Position numbers and translations under genes: made by a program. Of a stretch of 36,929 nucleotides of DNA, positions 7,307 to 14,289 are shown in pieces; the first letter of the stretch is position 1; the number at the start of each line of letters is the position of its first letter. The DNA is taken from NCBI GenBank assembly GCA_905233455.1, contig CAJOES010000004.1, positions 1 to 36,929 on the forward strand, read 5' to 3'. The stretch is from an uncultured Synergistales bacterium. GTDB taxonomy: Bacteria > Synergistota > Synergistia > Synergistales > Aminobacteriaceae. Under the pieces are notes generated by a model. The model was given only the letters and a program-made list of their open reading frames with translations. It was not told the origin of the DNA and did no database searches.

Positions 7307-8780
7307 GCCCGTTTTCCTCCCTTCTTGTTATGCCTTTGCGGTCAAGATACTCAAGCACAGGGACAATATATTTTCTTGAAGTGTTCAGAATATCTCTTAT
7401 TGATGCAGGAGTTATTATACCGTCAATGCCGCGCAGAATAGTCATCAGCTCCTCTTCAAGCTCATTCACCAGCACCAACCCTTCAGGCAGCAATGCAAGT
7501 TCACCGGAATTTTCCATTGCACGAAATATAGAATCAAATATTTTTGCCGGTAATGTACTCTCCTGCTGAAGTTCATTTCGCGTAACAAGCCTCCATTTAT
7601 GAGACAGGCATATTTTGCGCAGAGTATTTTTGTGTGCGCTGAAAGAATCTTCGGGAATTGCATAAAAATTTTTGTTCTGTGCCGGTGCAGATTCTTCTTC
7701 AGGTTTCGGCGTTTCAGGGAAAATTACCTGTCCTCCTCCTATCGTGATTAACGGGCTGTAGAAACGCAGTATGAACCTCTGCCCGTCCATGCAGACCGCA
7801 GGAGCTTCAAGAATCAGCCTTGCATTACCCTCATTGCCCGGCTCAATCTGTTTCATGCCGCGAAGTGATACCCGCGCAAGAATCTCCGACGTTCCTATAT
7901 GAACATGTACCCTCTGCATGTGCTTCAGCGGTGTCCGGACTCCCGGAAGAATCTTCACGGAGACATTAAGGCGTTTCACCGGCCTGAACTCCCCGGAGCA
8001 TATGACCTCACCGCGAGAAATCTCCCCTGCCGGAACGCCAGCTATATTCAGTGCAGCTCTCTGTCCTGCCCGTGCTGTATGAACCGTCCGTGAATGTATC
8101 TGTATTCCGCGTATCCTCCCGGTATGTCCAGACGGCAGAATTTCAGCAGTATCATTCGTGCTTATGCTTCCGTGATATACCGTTCCGGTTGCGACAGTCC
8201 CGAAACCTGCAATGCTGAATACACGGTCTAAAGGCATGAAGAAATCTCCGGAAGGATCGCGGGGTTTTGCCCTGTCTGCAAGATTCTGAATCTCCATGCG
8301 CAGCAAATCAAGATTTTTGCCCGTAACTGCTGACACTGATATTACCGGCCTTCCTTCAAGAAACGTATTGCGGGTAAATTCCTTCACGTCCTCAAGAAGT
8401 GCAGGTGTCGTTTCTGTTCTGTCCGTCTTAGTGATTACCGTTATGCCGTCATGAATCCCCAGAAGCTGCATTATCGCGAGATGTTCGCGTGTCTGTGGCA
8501 TGATCCCTTCATCCGCCGCAATCACCAGCAATGCCGCATCAACACCTGCCGCCCCTGCAGCCATGTGGCGTATGAATTTCTCGTGTCCCGGAACGTCAAC
8601 TATGCTCACAGTTCTGCCGTCGTCAAGGGACATATGCGCAAACCCAAGCTCTATAGTCATTCCGCGTTTCTTCTCTTCCGGAAGCCGGTCGCAGTTTATG
8701 CCAGTAAGTGCTTCTATTAGTGCCGTCTTGCCGTGATCTATATGGCCTGATGTTGCGATGATTATTGCTGTCTCATTCAC
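7293..8780 (-). CDS. selB: Selenocysteine-specific elongation factor SelB
   Basis: A GTPase that carries Sec-tRNA-Sec to UGA codons marked by a SECIS hairpin. The N-terminus [22 protein letters not shown] holds the P-loop, then [12 protein letters not shown] (G3) and TKTD (G4). EF-Tu-like beta domains follow, and the last 120 or so residues look like winged-helix RNA-binding modules. I place the start at GTG 8780 ([19 protein letters not shown]), because SelB proteins begin a few residues before this strand; the ORF-track start adds 21 unlikely residues lying inside selA. The product is then 495 aa, clearly shorter than E. coli SelB (614), so the winged-helix part seems reduced. It overlaps the selA stop by 8 bp. 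Confidence 0.93.
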   Translation of the reverse strand: MNETAIIIATSGHIDHGKTALIEALTGINCDRLPEEKKRGMTIELGFAHMSLDDGRTVSIVDVPGHEKFIRHMAAGAAGVDAALLVIAADEGIMPQTREHLAIMQLLGIHDGITVITKTDRTETTPALLEDVKEFTRNTFLEGRPVISVSAVTGKNLDLLRMEIQNLADRAKPRDPSGDFFMPLDRVFSIAGFGTVATGTVYHGSISTNDTAEILPSGHTGRIRGIQIHSRTVHTARAGQRAALNIAGVPAGEISRGEVICSGEFRPVKRLNVSVKILPGVRTPLKHMQRVHVHIGTSEILARVSLRGMKQIEPGNEGNARLILEAPAVCMDGQRFILRFYSPLITIGGGQVIFPETPKPEEESAPAQNKNFYAIPEDSFSAHKNTLRKICLSHKWRLVTRNELQQESTLPAKIFDSIFRAMENSGELALLPEGLVLVNELEEELMTILRGIDGIITPASIRDILNTSRKYIVPVLEYLDRKGITRREENGRVMR

Positions 8781-10110
8781 TGAAGATTTTTGCGACAGAT
8801 TCCGCAATGATTTTCGCCTCGCCTTCCTGAAGCGTGCGGACATGGAATATCACTCCGCCGTCTTTTGCCGTGCATATCACCGGTATATCCATTGAGCGCA
8901 ATTCAGCCTGAATGTTGCCGCGAACGAACACTCCCCAGCCCTTGAGCATTTCGCCGGGACATGAGCCGCCCCCCGATGCGTCATCAGTCTCAATCACATG
9001 AACTTCTGCCCGTATCAGCCGCGATATTTCCCGCGCAAGTTCCTCTGCATTATGCCTTAATGTATCCGTGTCAGTGCTGAGCATTCTTATTGTCGGGATT
9101 CTGCCGTATTCGCCGTTCAGGTAAAGCCTTAATGTAGCTTCAAGTGCCGCTATGGTCATCTTGCCGGGTCTTAATGCGCGGTTCATCGGGTGATGCTTCA
9201 GCCTGTCTATGAGGTCTCTGCGTCCTGCAATGATTCCCGACTGAGGCCCGCCGAAAATCTTATCGCCGGAAAAAGTTACGATGTCCGCACCGTCATGTAT
9301 GCACTGCCTGATTTCGGGTTCTCCGGGAAAATTCCCTGCAGCATACCCGCTCCCTGCATCGTCCATGAAGATTATGTTGTGTGAATGCGCAAGTTCTGCC
9401 AGCTCTTTGCGTTCAGGTTCATGCGTGAAGCCCGTAATCCTGAAGTTAGAGCGGTGTACTTTCATGATCATTGACGTATCAGGGGTAATTGCGGCCTCAT
9501 AGTCCTTCAGGTACGTGCGGTTTGTCGTCCCCACTTCGGACAGTTTTGCTCCCGACAGACTCATGATGTCCGGAAGCCTGAAAGCCCCGCCGATCTCTAC
9601 CAGTTCACCGCGTGATACGATTACTTCCCGGCCATGCGCAAAAGCATACAGGCACAGCATTACAGCTCCTGCATTGTTGTTGACGGCTAATGCGGACTCC
9701 GCACCGGTGAGCGAGCATATCAGTCCTTCGACGTGAATATTTCTGCCGGCTCTCGTCCCGTTCTCCGTGTCGTATTCTATTGCGGTGTAATATTTCGCCG
9801 AAGTTTCAGCAGCATTGATGGCTTCTTCCGGCAGCAATGACCGTCCCAGATTCGTATGTATCACTACGCCTGTTGCATTGATGACGCGTTTTAAGCCCGA
9901 ATGCGTGAATGACTTTATGCAGGTGCGTCTGAACTCCTCCCACGAAAAAATTTCGCTGTCATTATCCTTCAGCCTTGAGCGTAATATCTGCAGGTTTCTG
10001 CTGATTATATCCTTCACATAAGCCCGGCCAAGCCTCGCAATCCATGAGCATACCCAGTCCTGAGACAAAATCATATCCATAGCCGGAATGGTCTTCATGT
10101 TCTCTTTCAT
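8773..10110 (-). CDS. selA: L-seryl-tRNA(Sec) selenium transferase SelA
   Basis: A PLP enzyme that converts seryl-tRNA-Sec to selenocysteinyl-tRNA-Sec using selenophosphate. Motifs: RVINATGVVIHTNLGRSLLP, LAVNNNAGAV, SEVGTTNRTYLKDYE, and the PLP lysine K284 in TFSGDKIFGGPQSGII. The length of 445 aa is close to the usual 460. It is first gene of the selA-selB-selD operon. The start at 10110 has no Shine-Dalgarno and lies only 21 bp from the divergent DUF3343 start; the ATG at 10098 (MKTIPAMDMIL) is an alternative that fits family N-termini slightly better. Confidence 0.95.
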   Translation of the reverse strand: MKENMKTIPAMDMILSQDWVCSWIARLGRAYVKDIISRNLQILRSRLKDNDSEIFSWEEFRRTCIKSFTHSGLKRVINATGVVIHTNLGRSLLPEEAINAAETSAKYYTAIEYDTENGTRAGRNIHVEGLICSLTGAESALAVNNNAGAVMLCLYAFAHGREVIVSRGELVEIGGAFRLPDIMSLSGAKLSEVGTTNRTYLKDYEAAITPDTSMIMKVHRSNFRITGFTHEPERKELAELAHSHNIIFMDDAGSGYAAGNFPGEPEIRQCIHDGADIVTFSGDKIFGGPQSGIIAGRRDLIDRLKHHPMNRALRPGKMTIAALEATLRLYLNGEYGRIPTIRMLSTDTDTLRHNAEELAREISRLIRAEVHVIETDDASGGGSCPGEMLKGWGVFVRGNIQAELRSMDIPVICTAKDGGVIFHVRTLQEGEAKIIAESVAKIFSE

Positions 10111-10131
10111 GAAGAATATTATAATTGCGTC
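10111..10131. promoter_or_regulatory. 21-bp bidirectional promoter spacer selA / DUF3343
   Basis: The whole gap between the two divergent start codons is 21 bp and contains ATTATAAT (10118-10125), which is its own reverse complement. It therefore gives a TATAAT -10 box on both strands. Seven bases past the plus-strand box lands on the A of the DUF3343 ATG; on the minus strand the predicted start falls about 1 nt before the selA ATG. Neither gene has a Shine-Dalgarno. No good -35 is visible on either strand. Leaderless transcripts in both directions are inferred. Confidence 0.5.
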
Positions 10132-10350
10132 ATGAATTGTATTGCGACATTCAGGACAACAAGCGCGGCATTAATATTTGAGCGGACATGCAAAAGCTGC
10201 GGCATACCTGCAAAACTGATTCCAGTTCCCAGAAGATTATCATCAAGCTGCGGAATGGCCTGCAGGTTTCCGTGTGAAGAGAAAGGTAAAGTTGAAGCTG
10301 TAGTGTCAGGAAAAAATATTATTGTCGCCGGTTATTATGAGGAGGTTTAG
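10132..10350 (+). CDS. DUF3343 family small protein (putative Se/S carrier)
   Basis: A 72-aa cytoplasmic protein of the DUF3343 type. The order is beta strand CIATFRTTSAALIFE, CGIPAKLIPVPRRLSSSCGMAC and a short C-terminal strand. The GIPxxLIPVPR..SxxCG motif is typical of DUF3343 (C40 here, with C44 and C48 nearby). Such proteins are commonly encoded beside YedE/YedF and are proposed to hand on selenium or sulfur; direct function is unproven. The ATG has no Shine-Dalgarno and lies directly after a TATAAT box, so the mRNA may be leaderless. It is followed after 4 bp by yedE. Confidence 0.85.
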   Translation: MNCIATFRTTSAALIFERTCKSCGIPAKLIPVPRRLSSSCGMACRFPCEEKGKVEAVVSGKNIIVAGYYEEV

Positions 10351-10354
10351 TTTT

Positions 10355-11428
10355 ATGGACAAAGTATTAACGTCCCGTAACGGCCCTTGGATTGCGGGAG
10401 GGATCTTAGGGCTTATAGCTGTAGCACTTGCTCATCTCGGCAATCCCGGCAATATGGGCTTCTGTGTTGCATGTTTCACCCGCGATATAGCCGGGGCATT
10501 AGGTTTTCATCGTGCCGGAATAGTGCAGTATCTTCGTCCGGAGATTCCCGGCTTCATTCTGGGTTCATTCATATCGTCCCTGGTATTCCGCGAATATTCA
10601 CCCAGGGGCGGTTCATCTCCTGCAGTGCGTTTTGTGCTGGGAATATGCGCTATGTTCGGTGCGCTGGTGTTCCTGGGCTGTCCGTGGCGTGCGTATCTTC
10701 GTGTTGCCGGAGGGGACTGGAACGCGTTATACGGTGTGGGAGGTCTGGCTGTCGGTGTGCTTATCGGGATAATGTTTCTCTGGAACGGCTTCAGCTTGGG
10801 GGCTTCAGGAGAGAACCCTAAAGCCGCAGGGCTGGTTATGCCGGTAATATCTCTCTCGCTTCTTGCGCTTCTGTTCATTGCACCGAAATTCAGCGAGAAC
10901 GGCCCGGTATTCTTCTCGCCGACAGGGCCGGGATCACAACATGCACCCGTAATCATTGCGCTTGCCGGAGGTCTGATAGTCGGCTGGCTTGCACAAAGAA
11001 GCCGTTTCTGCACTGTAGGAGCATTGAGAGACCTAATGATGATGGGAGACTCTCACCTGTTCAAGGGGATTGCGGCATTCACGCTAGTTGCATTCATCGC
11101 AAACTACTTTCTGGGGAACTTTAAGCCGGGGTTTGAGGGTCAGCCGGTAGCGCACACAAATGAACTCTGGAACTTTCTCGGAATGGTATTATCCGGGCTT
11201 GCCTTCACGCTTGCAGGAGGCTGTCCGGGCAGACAGCTCATCATGGCGGGCGAGGGGGATTCTGACGCGGGAATATTCGTCGTCGGTATGCTTGTCGGTG
11301 CAGGCATGGCGCATAACTTCTCTGCGGCCTCAAGCGGCGCAGGTATCGGGGCTTATGGCGTGCACGTTACGGTTATCGGGCTGGTGTTCTGCGTGTGCGT
11401 GGGCTTAATGTTCAGGGAAAGGGGGTAA
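10355..11428 (+). CDS. yedE: YedE family putative selenium transporter
   Basis: A polytopic membrane protein (357 aa, about nine or ten hydrophobic segments) with two YeeE/YedE (sulfur transport) repeats. Conserved cysteines occur in MGFCVACFTRDI, FLGCPWRAYLR, RSRFCTVGALRDLMMM and AGGCPGRQLIMAGEGD. The last motif belongs to the selenium-linked YedE subgroup, thought to import a reduced selenium or sulfur species. The start is taken at ATG 10355, with AGGAGG 9 nt before, not the longer ORF-track start, which overlaps DUF3343. yedF follows after 7 bp. Transport substrate is inferred from the family and the selABD neighbours. Confidence 0.9.
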   Translation: MDKVLTSRNGPWIAGGILGLIAVALAHLGNPGNMGFCVACFTRDIAGALGFHRAGIVQYLRPEIPGFILGSFISSLVFREYSPRGGSSPAVRFVLGICAMFGALVFLGCPWRAYLRVAGGDWNALYGVGGLAVGVLIGIMFLWNGFSLGASGENPKAAGLVMPVISLSLLALLFIAPKFSENGPVFFSPTGPGSQHAPVIIALAGGLIVGWLAQRSRFCTVGALRDLMMMGDSHLFKGIAAFTLVAFIANYFLGNFKPGFEGQPVAHTNELWNFLGMVLSGLAFTLAGGCPGRQLIMAGEGDSDAGIFVVGMLVGAGMAHNFSAASSGAGIGAYGVHVTVIGLVFCVCVGLMFRERG

Positions 11429-11435
11429 ACGTTCC

Positions 11436-11654
11436 ATGAGCGACATTATCACGGTAAATGCTTCTGGGCTGTCATGTCCTCAGCCGGTAATGATGACGAA
11501 AAAAGCTCTTTCGGGGCTTTCGTCTGGGCGCGTTGAGATTCTCGTGGACACTGCAACTTCGCGCAGCAATGTATCGCGTTTCGGTGAAAATAAGGGATGG
11601 AAGGTCAGCACGGAAGAACTTGAGCGCGGCTATAAGGTAATTCTGGAGAAATAG
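11436..11654 (+). CDS. yedF: YedF/TusA-like sulfurtransferase-fold protein
   Basis: A 72-aa protein with the SirA/TusA/YedF fold. VNASGLSCPQPVMMTKKAL holds the CPxP motif with the carrier cysteine at position 14. Long YedF proteins have a second C-terminal DsrE-like domain; this one contains only the TusA-like part. The family passes persulfide sulfur, and the selenium-linked members probably pass selenium, from a desulfurase to SelD or to the YqeB/YqeC system. It is the last gene of the DUF3343-yedE-yedF run, and 11 bp downstream lies the 3' end of antisense tRNA-Sec. Confidence 0.88.
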   Translation: MSDIITVNASGLSCPQPVMMTKKALSGLSSGRVEILVDTATSRSNVSRFGENKGWKVSTEELERGYKVILEK

Positions 11655-11665
11655 CACGCAGAAGG

Positions 11666-11762
11666 CGGAAGTGCATGGGAATCGAACCCATCAGAGGCAG
11701 CCGTTAATCTGTCTCTCACCGGGTTTGAAGCCCGGGTTCATCACCAGACAAACATCACTTCC
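11666..11762 (-). tRNA. selC: tRNA-Sec (UCA anticodon)
   Basis: Reading the minus strand from 11762: acceptor GGAAGTG pairs with CACTTCC. The D stem is GTTTGT/ATGAAC (6 bp with wobbles). The anticodon arm CCGGG-CTTCAAA-CCCGG carries TCA (11728-11726). A long variable arm has AGAG.CAG pairing CTG.CTCT, and the T arm is ATGGG-TTCGATT-CCCAT. The total is 97 nt, which is typical of tRNA-Sec. The eighth acceptor position is an A/G mismatch. The discriminator is G. CCA is not encoded (GCC then T). It lies antisense between yedF and the desulfurase. Confidence 0.95.
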
Positions 11763-11776
11763 ACTTACAGCAGGAA

Positions 11777-11804
11777 ATTATACTATGAGCATATATCTCA
11801 ACAA
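11777..11804 (-). promoter_or_regulatory. Promoter for tRNA-Sec, overlapping the start of the desulfurase gene
   Basis: On the minus strand TTGTTG (11804-11799) and TATAAT (11782-11777) are separated by 16 bp. The predicted transcript start, near 11770, is about 8 nt upstream of the tRNA 5' end. The -35 box lies within the first codons of the plus-strand desulfurase, and the -10 box covers the region between its ribosome site and start codon. Polymerase firing for selC would therefore collide with desulfurase translation and transcription signals. Confidence 0.65.
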
Positions 11805-12954
11805 CGCGGCTACAACTTGGCCTAAGCCCACGGAAGTATCGCGGGCAATGTCGGAATTTCTTACATTCGGCGGTGCAAACGCTTCACGGGGGACATCATC
11901 ACAGCGCGACATGAACACAATGAACATGATTCTTGACTGCCGTATAAGACTCGCTGAACTTTTCAGCGGCTATGATGATTCTAACCCCATGCTCGTTACT
12001 TTCTGCCTGAACATAACCCACGCCATAAATATTATCCTTCAAGGCTTCTGCAAGCCCGGCATGAACATAATCACAACCTCAATGGAACATAACGCCGTAA
12101 TGCGTCCTTTGAGGTCTCTTGAGTCTGAAGGCGTGAACGTGAAGGTTTTGCGGTGCGATTCTTACGGCAGGCTGAATCCTCATGTGCTGCGTGAGGAATT
12201 ACCGCAATCACGTTATGACCTGATGATCATGTCTCATGCAAGCAACGTATGCGGAACGATCCAGCCGCTTGAAGACATTGCGGAGATATGCGGAAAGTTC
12301 AGCGTTCCTCTCGTTCTGGACACTGCACAGACGGCGGGAATTATTGGCATCAATGCGTCCGGGCTTGGCCTGTCTGCATTGTGTTTCACCGGGCACAAAG
12401 GCTTGATGGGTCCTCAGGGTATCGGCGGTATAGTCTGGAATCCCGAATTTGCGCAAAGAGTCAGGCCGCTCATCACCGGCGGCACGGGAAGTTTCTCGCA
12501 TCTGGAGTATCAGCCCGAAGACATGCCGGACAAGTTCGAGGCAGGCACGCAGAATCTGCCTGGAATTGCGGGACTGAATGAGGCTCTGCAGTGGATCAGC
12601 GATACGGGAATGAAGGAGATTGCATCACGCGGGCAGGAGACGGGAATATATCTGCTGGAACACTTGAAAGGCATGAAGAATATCACGCTTTACGGGCTTG
12701 ACGGCATGACCGGAAGACTCCCGGTGTTCTCACTGAATGCACACAGCACCGATAACGGCACTCTTGCGCTTGAACTTTCTGATACGGGGTTCGAGACGAG
12801 GCCAGGACTGCACTGCGCCCCGTCTGCCCACAAAACTTTATGCACATTTCCCGAAGGAACTCTCAGAGTTTCGCCGGGATACTTCAATACGCGTTCAGAG
12901 ATTGATGAATTTGTGCTGTCATTGCGCAGGATTACGGAAGGGGGCACGGCGTAA
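11785..12954 (+). CDS. SufS/CsdB-type cysteine desulfurase (selenocysteine lyase-like), selenium-linked
   Basis: A class-V aminotransferase-fold PLP enzyme of 389 aa that releases sulfur from cysteine, or selenium from selenocysteine. YLNNAATTWPKP starts the fold, LVLDTAQTAG holds the cofactor aspartate, K205 in CFTGHKGLMGPQG is the PLP lysine, and RPGLHCAPSAHKTL holds the persulfide cysteine C344, as in group II enzymes. The start is ATG 11785; the ORF-track start lies inside tRNA-Sec and is wrong. Its place after yedE/yedF suggests it feeds selenium to YedF or SelD. Its 3' end overlaps convergent hydA by 36 bp. Confidence 0.9.
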   Translation: MSIYLNNAATTWPKPTEVSRAMSEFLTFGGANASRGTSSQRDMNTMNMILDCRIRLAELFSGYDDSNPMLVTFCLNITHAINIILQGFCKPGMNIITTSMEHNAVMRPLRSLESEGVNVKVLRCDSYGRLNPHVLREELPQSRYDLMIMSHASNVCGTIQPLEDIAEICGKFSVPLVLDTAQTAGIIGINASGLGLSALCFTGHKGLMGPQGIGGIVWNPEFAQRVRPLITGGTGSFSHLEYQPEDMPDKFEAGTQNLPGIAGLNEALQWISDTGMKEIASRGQETGIYLLEHLKGMKNITLYGLDGMTGRLPVFSLNAHSTDNGTLALELSDTGFETRPGLHCAPSAHKTLCTFPEGTLRVSPGYFNTRSEIDEFVLSLRRITEGGTA

Positions 12955-14289
12955 GAATTTTCCCCTGCCAGTCTCTATGACCTTTCCGCCGTCAACAACA
13001 AGACTTCCCCGCAAATATACCTGTTCGATCACGCCTTTGACCTTCAGGCCCTCAAACGGAGCGTAATCACACCTGCTGACCTGTCCGGCTGAAGTTATAG
13101 TTTTGGTTCTGCCGGGATTGAGTATCACTATATCAGCATCAGCACCTTCCGTTATGACTCCTTTGCGCGGGTAAAGGCCGTAAATTTTCGCAGGATTCTC
13201 GCAAAGAACTTCGCACATCTTTTCGGAAGTGATTCTGCCTTTTGTTACACCCTCAGAATATATCAGTTCCCCGCGTGTCTCAACTCCCGGCATTCCTCCC
13301 GGTATTCTCCGGAAATCATGAAGACCAAGCTCCTTTTGCTTTAACGTGAATGCACAGTGATCCGTTGCGATCGTCTGTATCTCGCCGTCAGCCACAGCAC
13401 GCCATAAAACCTCATTGTCGCGCTTCTCCCGTAACGGCGGTGAAATCACGTACCTTGCCCCCTCAAAGCCCGGCAGATCATACACTTCACGGGACATCAG
13501 AAGATACTGCGGACACGTCTCGGCAAATACCGTCTGGCCTCTCCTCCTTGCCGTACGAATCTCATTCAGCCCCTCTTCACACGTCAGATGCACGTCAATC
13601 ACCGGAGCTTCTGCCACTTCCGCAAAATGCAGCAGCCTTCCTATAGCTTCAGCCTCAGCCGCCGCAGGACGTGTCTTATAGTGGCACGACACATCACCGC
13701 CGTAACATGAATATTCCTGCTGTAATGCCGCGATAAGCCCGTCATTCTCGCAATGCACTCCGGTAATTCCGCCGACTTCCTTCAAGCGTCTCAATATCCC
13801 GTATATGTCCTTGTCGCATAGTTTGGTATCGTAGGTCATGTAGAGCTTGAATGTCGTAACCCCCTCGTCCATCATTGCCTGGCATTCACGGGAAATTTCT
13901 TCATTCCAGTCCGTGACAGACATGTGAACGCCGAAATCGCATGACACTCCGCCTTCTGCCTTTTTGAGCCAGTTGCGCAAACCCTCAGTCAGAGTCTCGC
14001 CCTTGTACTGCGTCCCAAAGTCTATTATTGTTGTTGTTCCTCCCGACACTGCCGCCATAGTTCCGGAGCTGAAATCATCGCAAGTTACCGTACCTGCAAC
14101 ATGAAGGTCAAAATGCGTGTGTGCGTCAATGAAGCCGGGAAATATCAGCCTGCCTTCAGCGTCAATAATCTCTGCGTCTGCACCGTCAGGAATATTGCCG
14201 ACAGCTTTTATCTTCTCTCCGTCTATCAGAATACTGCCGGTGAAACTTTTTGACGGCGTTATTATTGTTCCGTTCCTGATTAGCTTCAT
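12919..14289 (-). CDS. hydA: Dihydropyrimidinase/hydantoinase (HydA) of the purine-degradation cluster
   Basis: A 456-aa amidohydrolase with an Asp/His/carboxylated-Lys dinuclear metal site. FPGFIDAHTHFDLH has the HxH, TTFKLYMTYD the bridging lysine, GVHCEN and DVHLTCEEG the following histidines, and IATDHCAF the aspartate. The family opens cyclic amides such as dihydropyrimidines and hydantoins; in this setting it likely opens a ring intermediate of purine breakdown, like E. coli HyuA (YgeZ). The start overlaps the ygfK stop (ATGA), so the two are coupled. The 3' end runs 36 bp into the desulfurase on the other strand. Confidence 0.9.
   Translation of the reverse strand: MKLIRNGTIITPSKSFTGSILIDGEKIKAVGNIPDGADAEIIDAEGRLIFPGFIDAHTHFDLHVAGTVTCDDFSSGTMAAVSGGTTTIIDFGTQYKGETLTEGLRNWLKKAEGGVSCDFGVHMSVTDWNEEISRECQAMMDEGVTTFKLYMTYDTKLCDKDIYGILRRLKEVGGITGVHCENDGLIAALQQEYSCYGGDVSCHYKTRPAAAEAEAIGRLLHFAEVAEAPVIDVHLTCEEGLNEIRTARRRGQTVFAETCPQYLLMSREVYDLPGFEGARYVISPPLREKRDNEVLWRAVADGEIQTIATDHCAFTLKQKELGLHDFRRIPGGMPGVETRGELIYSEGVTKGRITSEKMCEVLCENPAKIYGLYPRKGVITEGADADIVILNPGRTKTITSAGQVSRCDYAPFEGLKVKGVIEQVYLRGSLVVDGGKVIETGRGKFLRRAPFRNPAQ

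Noticed and set aside
11671-11784. N-terminal extension of the desulfurase in the ORF track
   Set aside because: These codons are the complement of tRNA-Sec; the true start at 11785 matches the family N-terminus.
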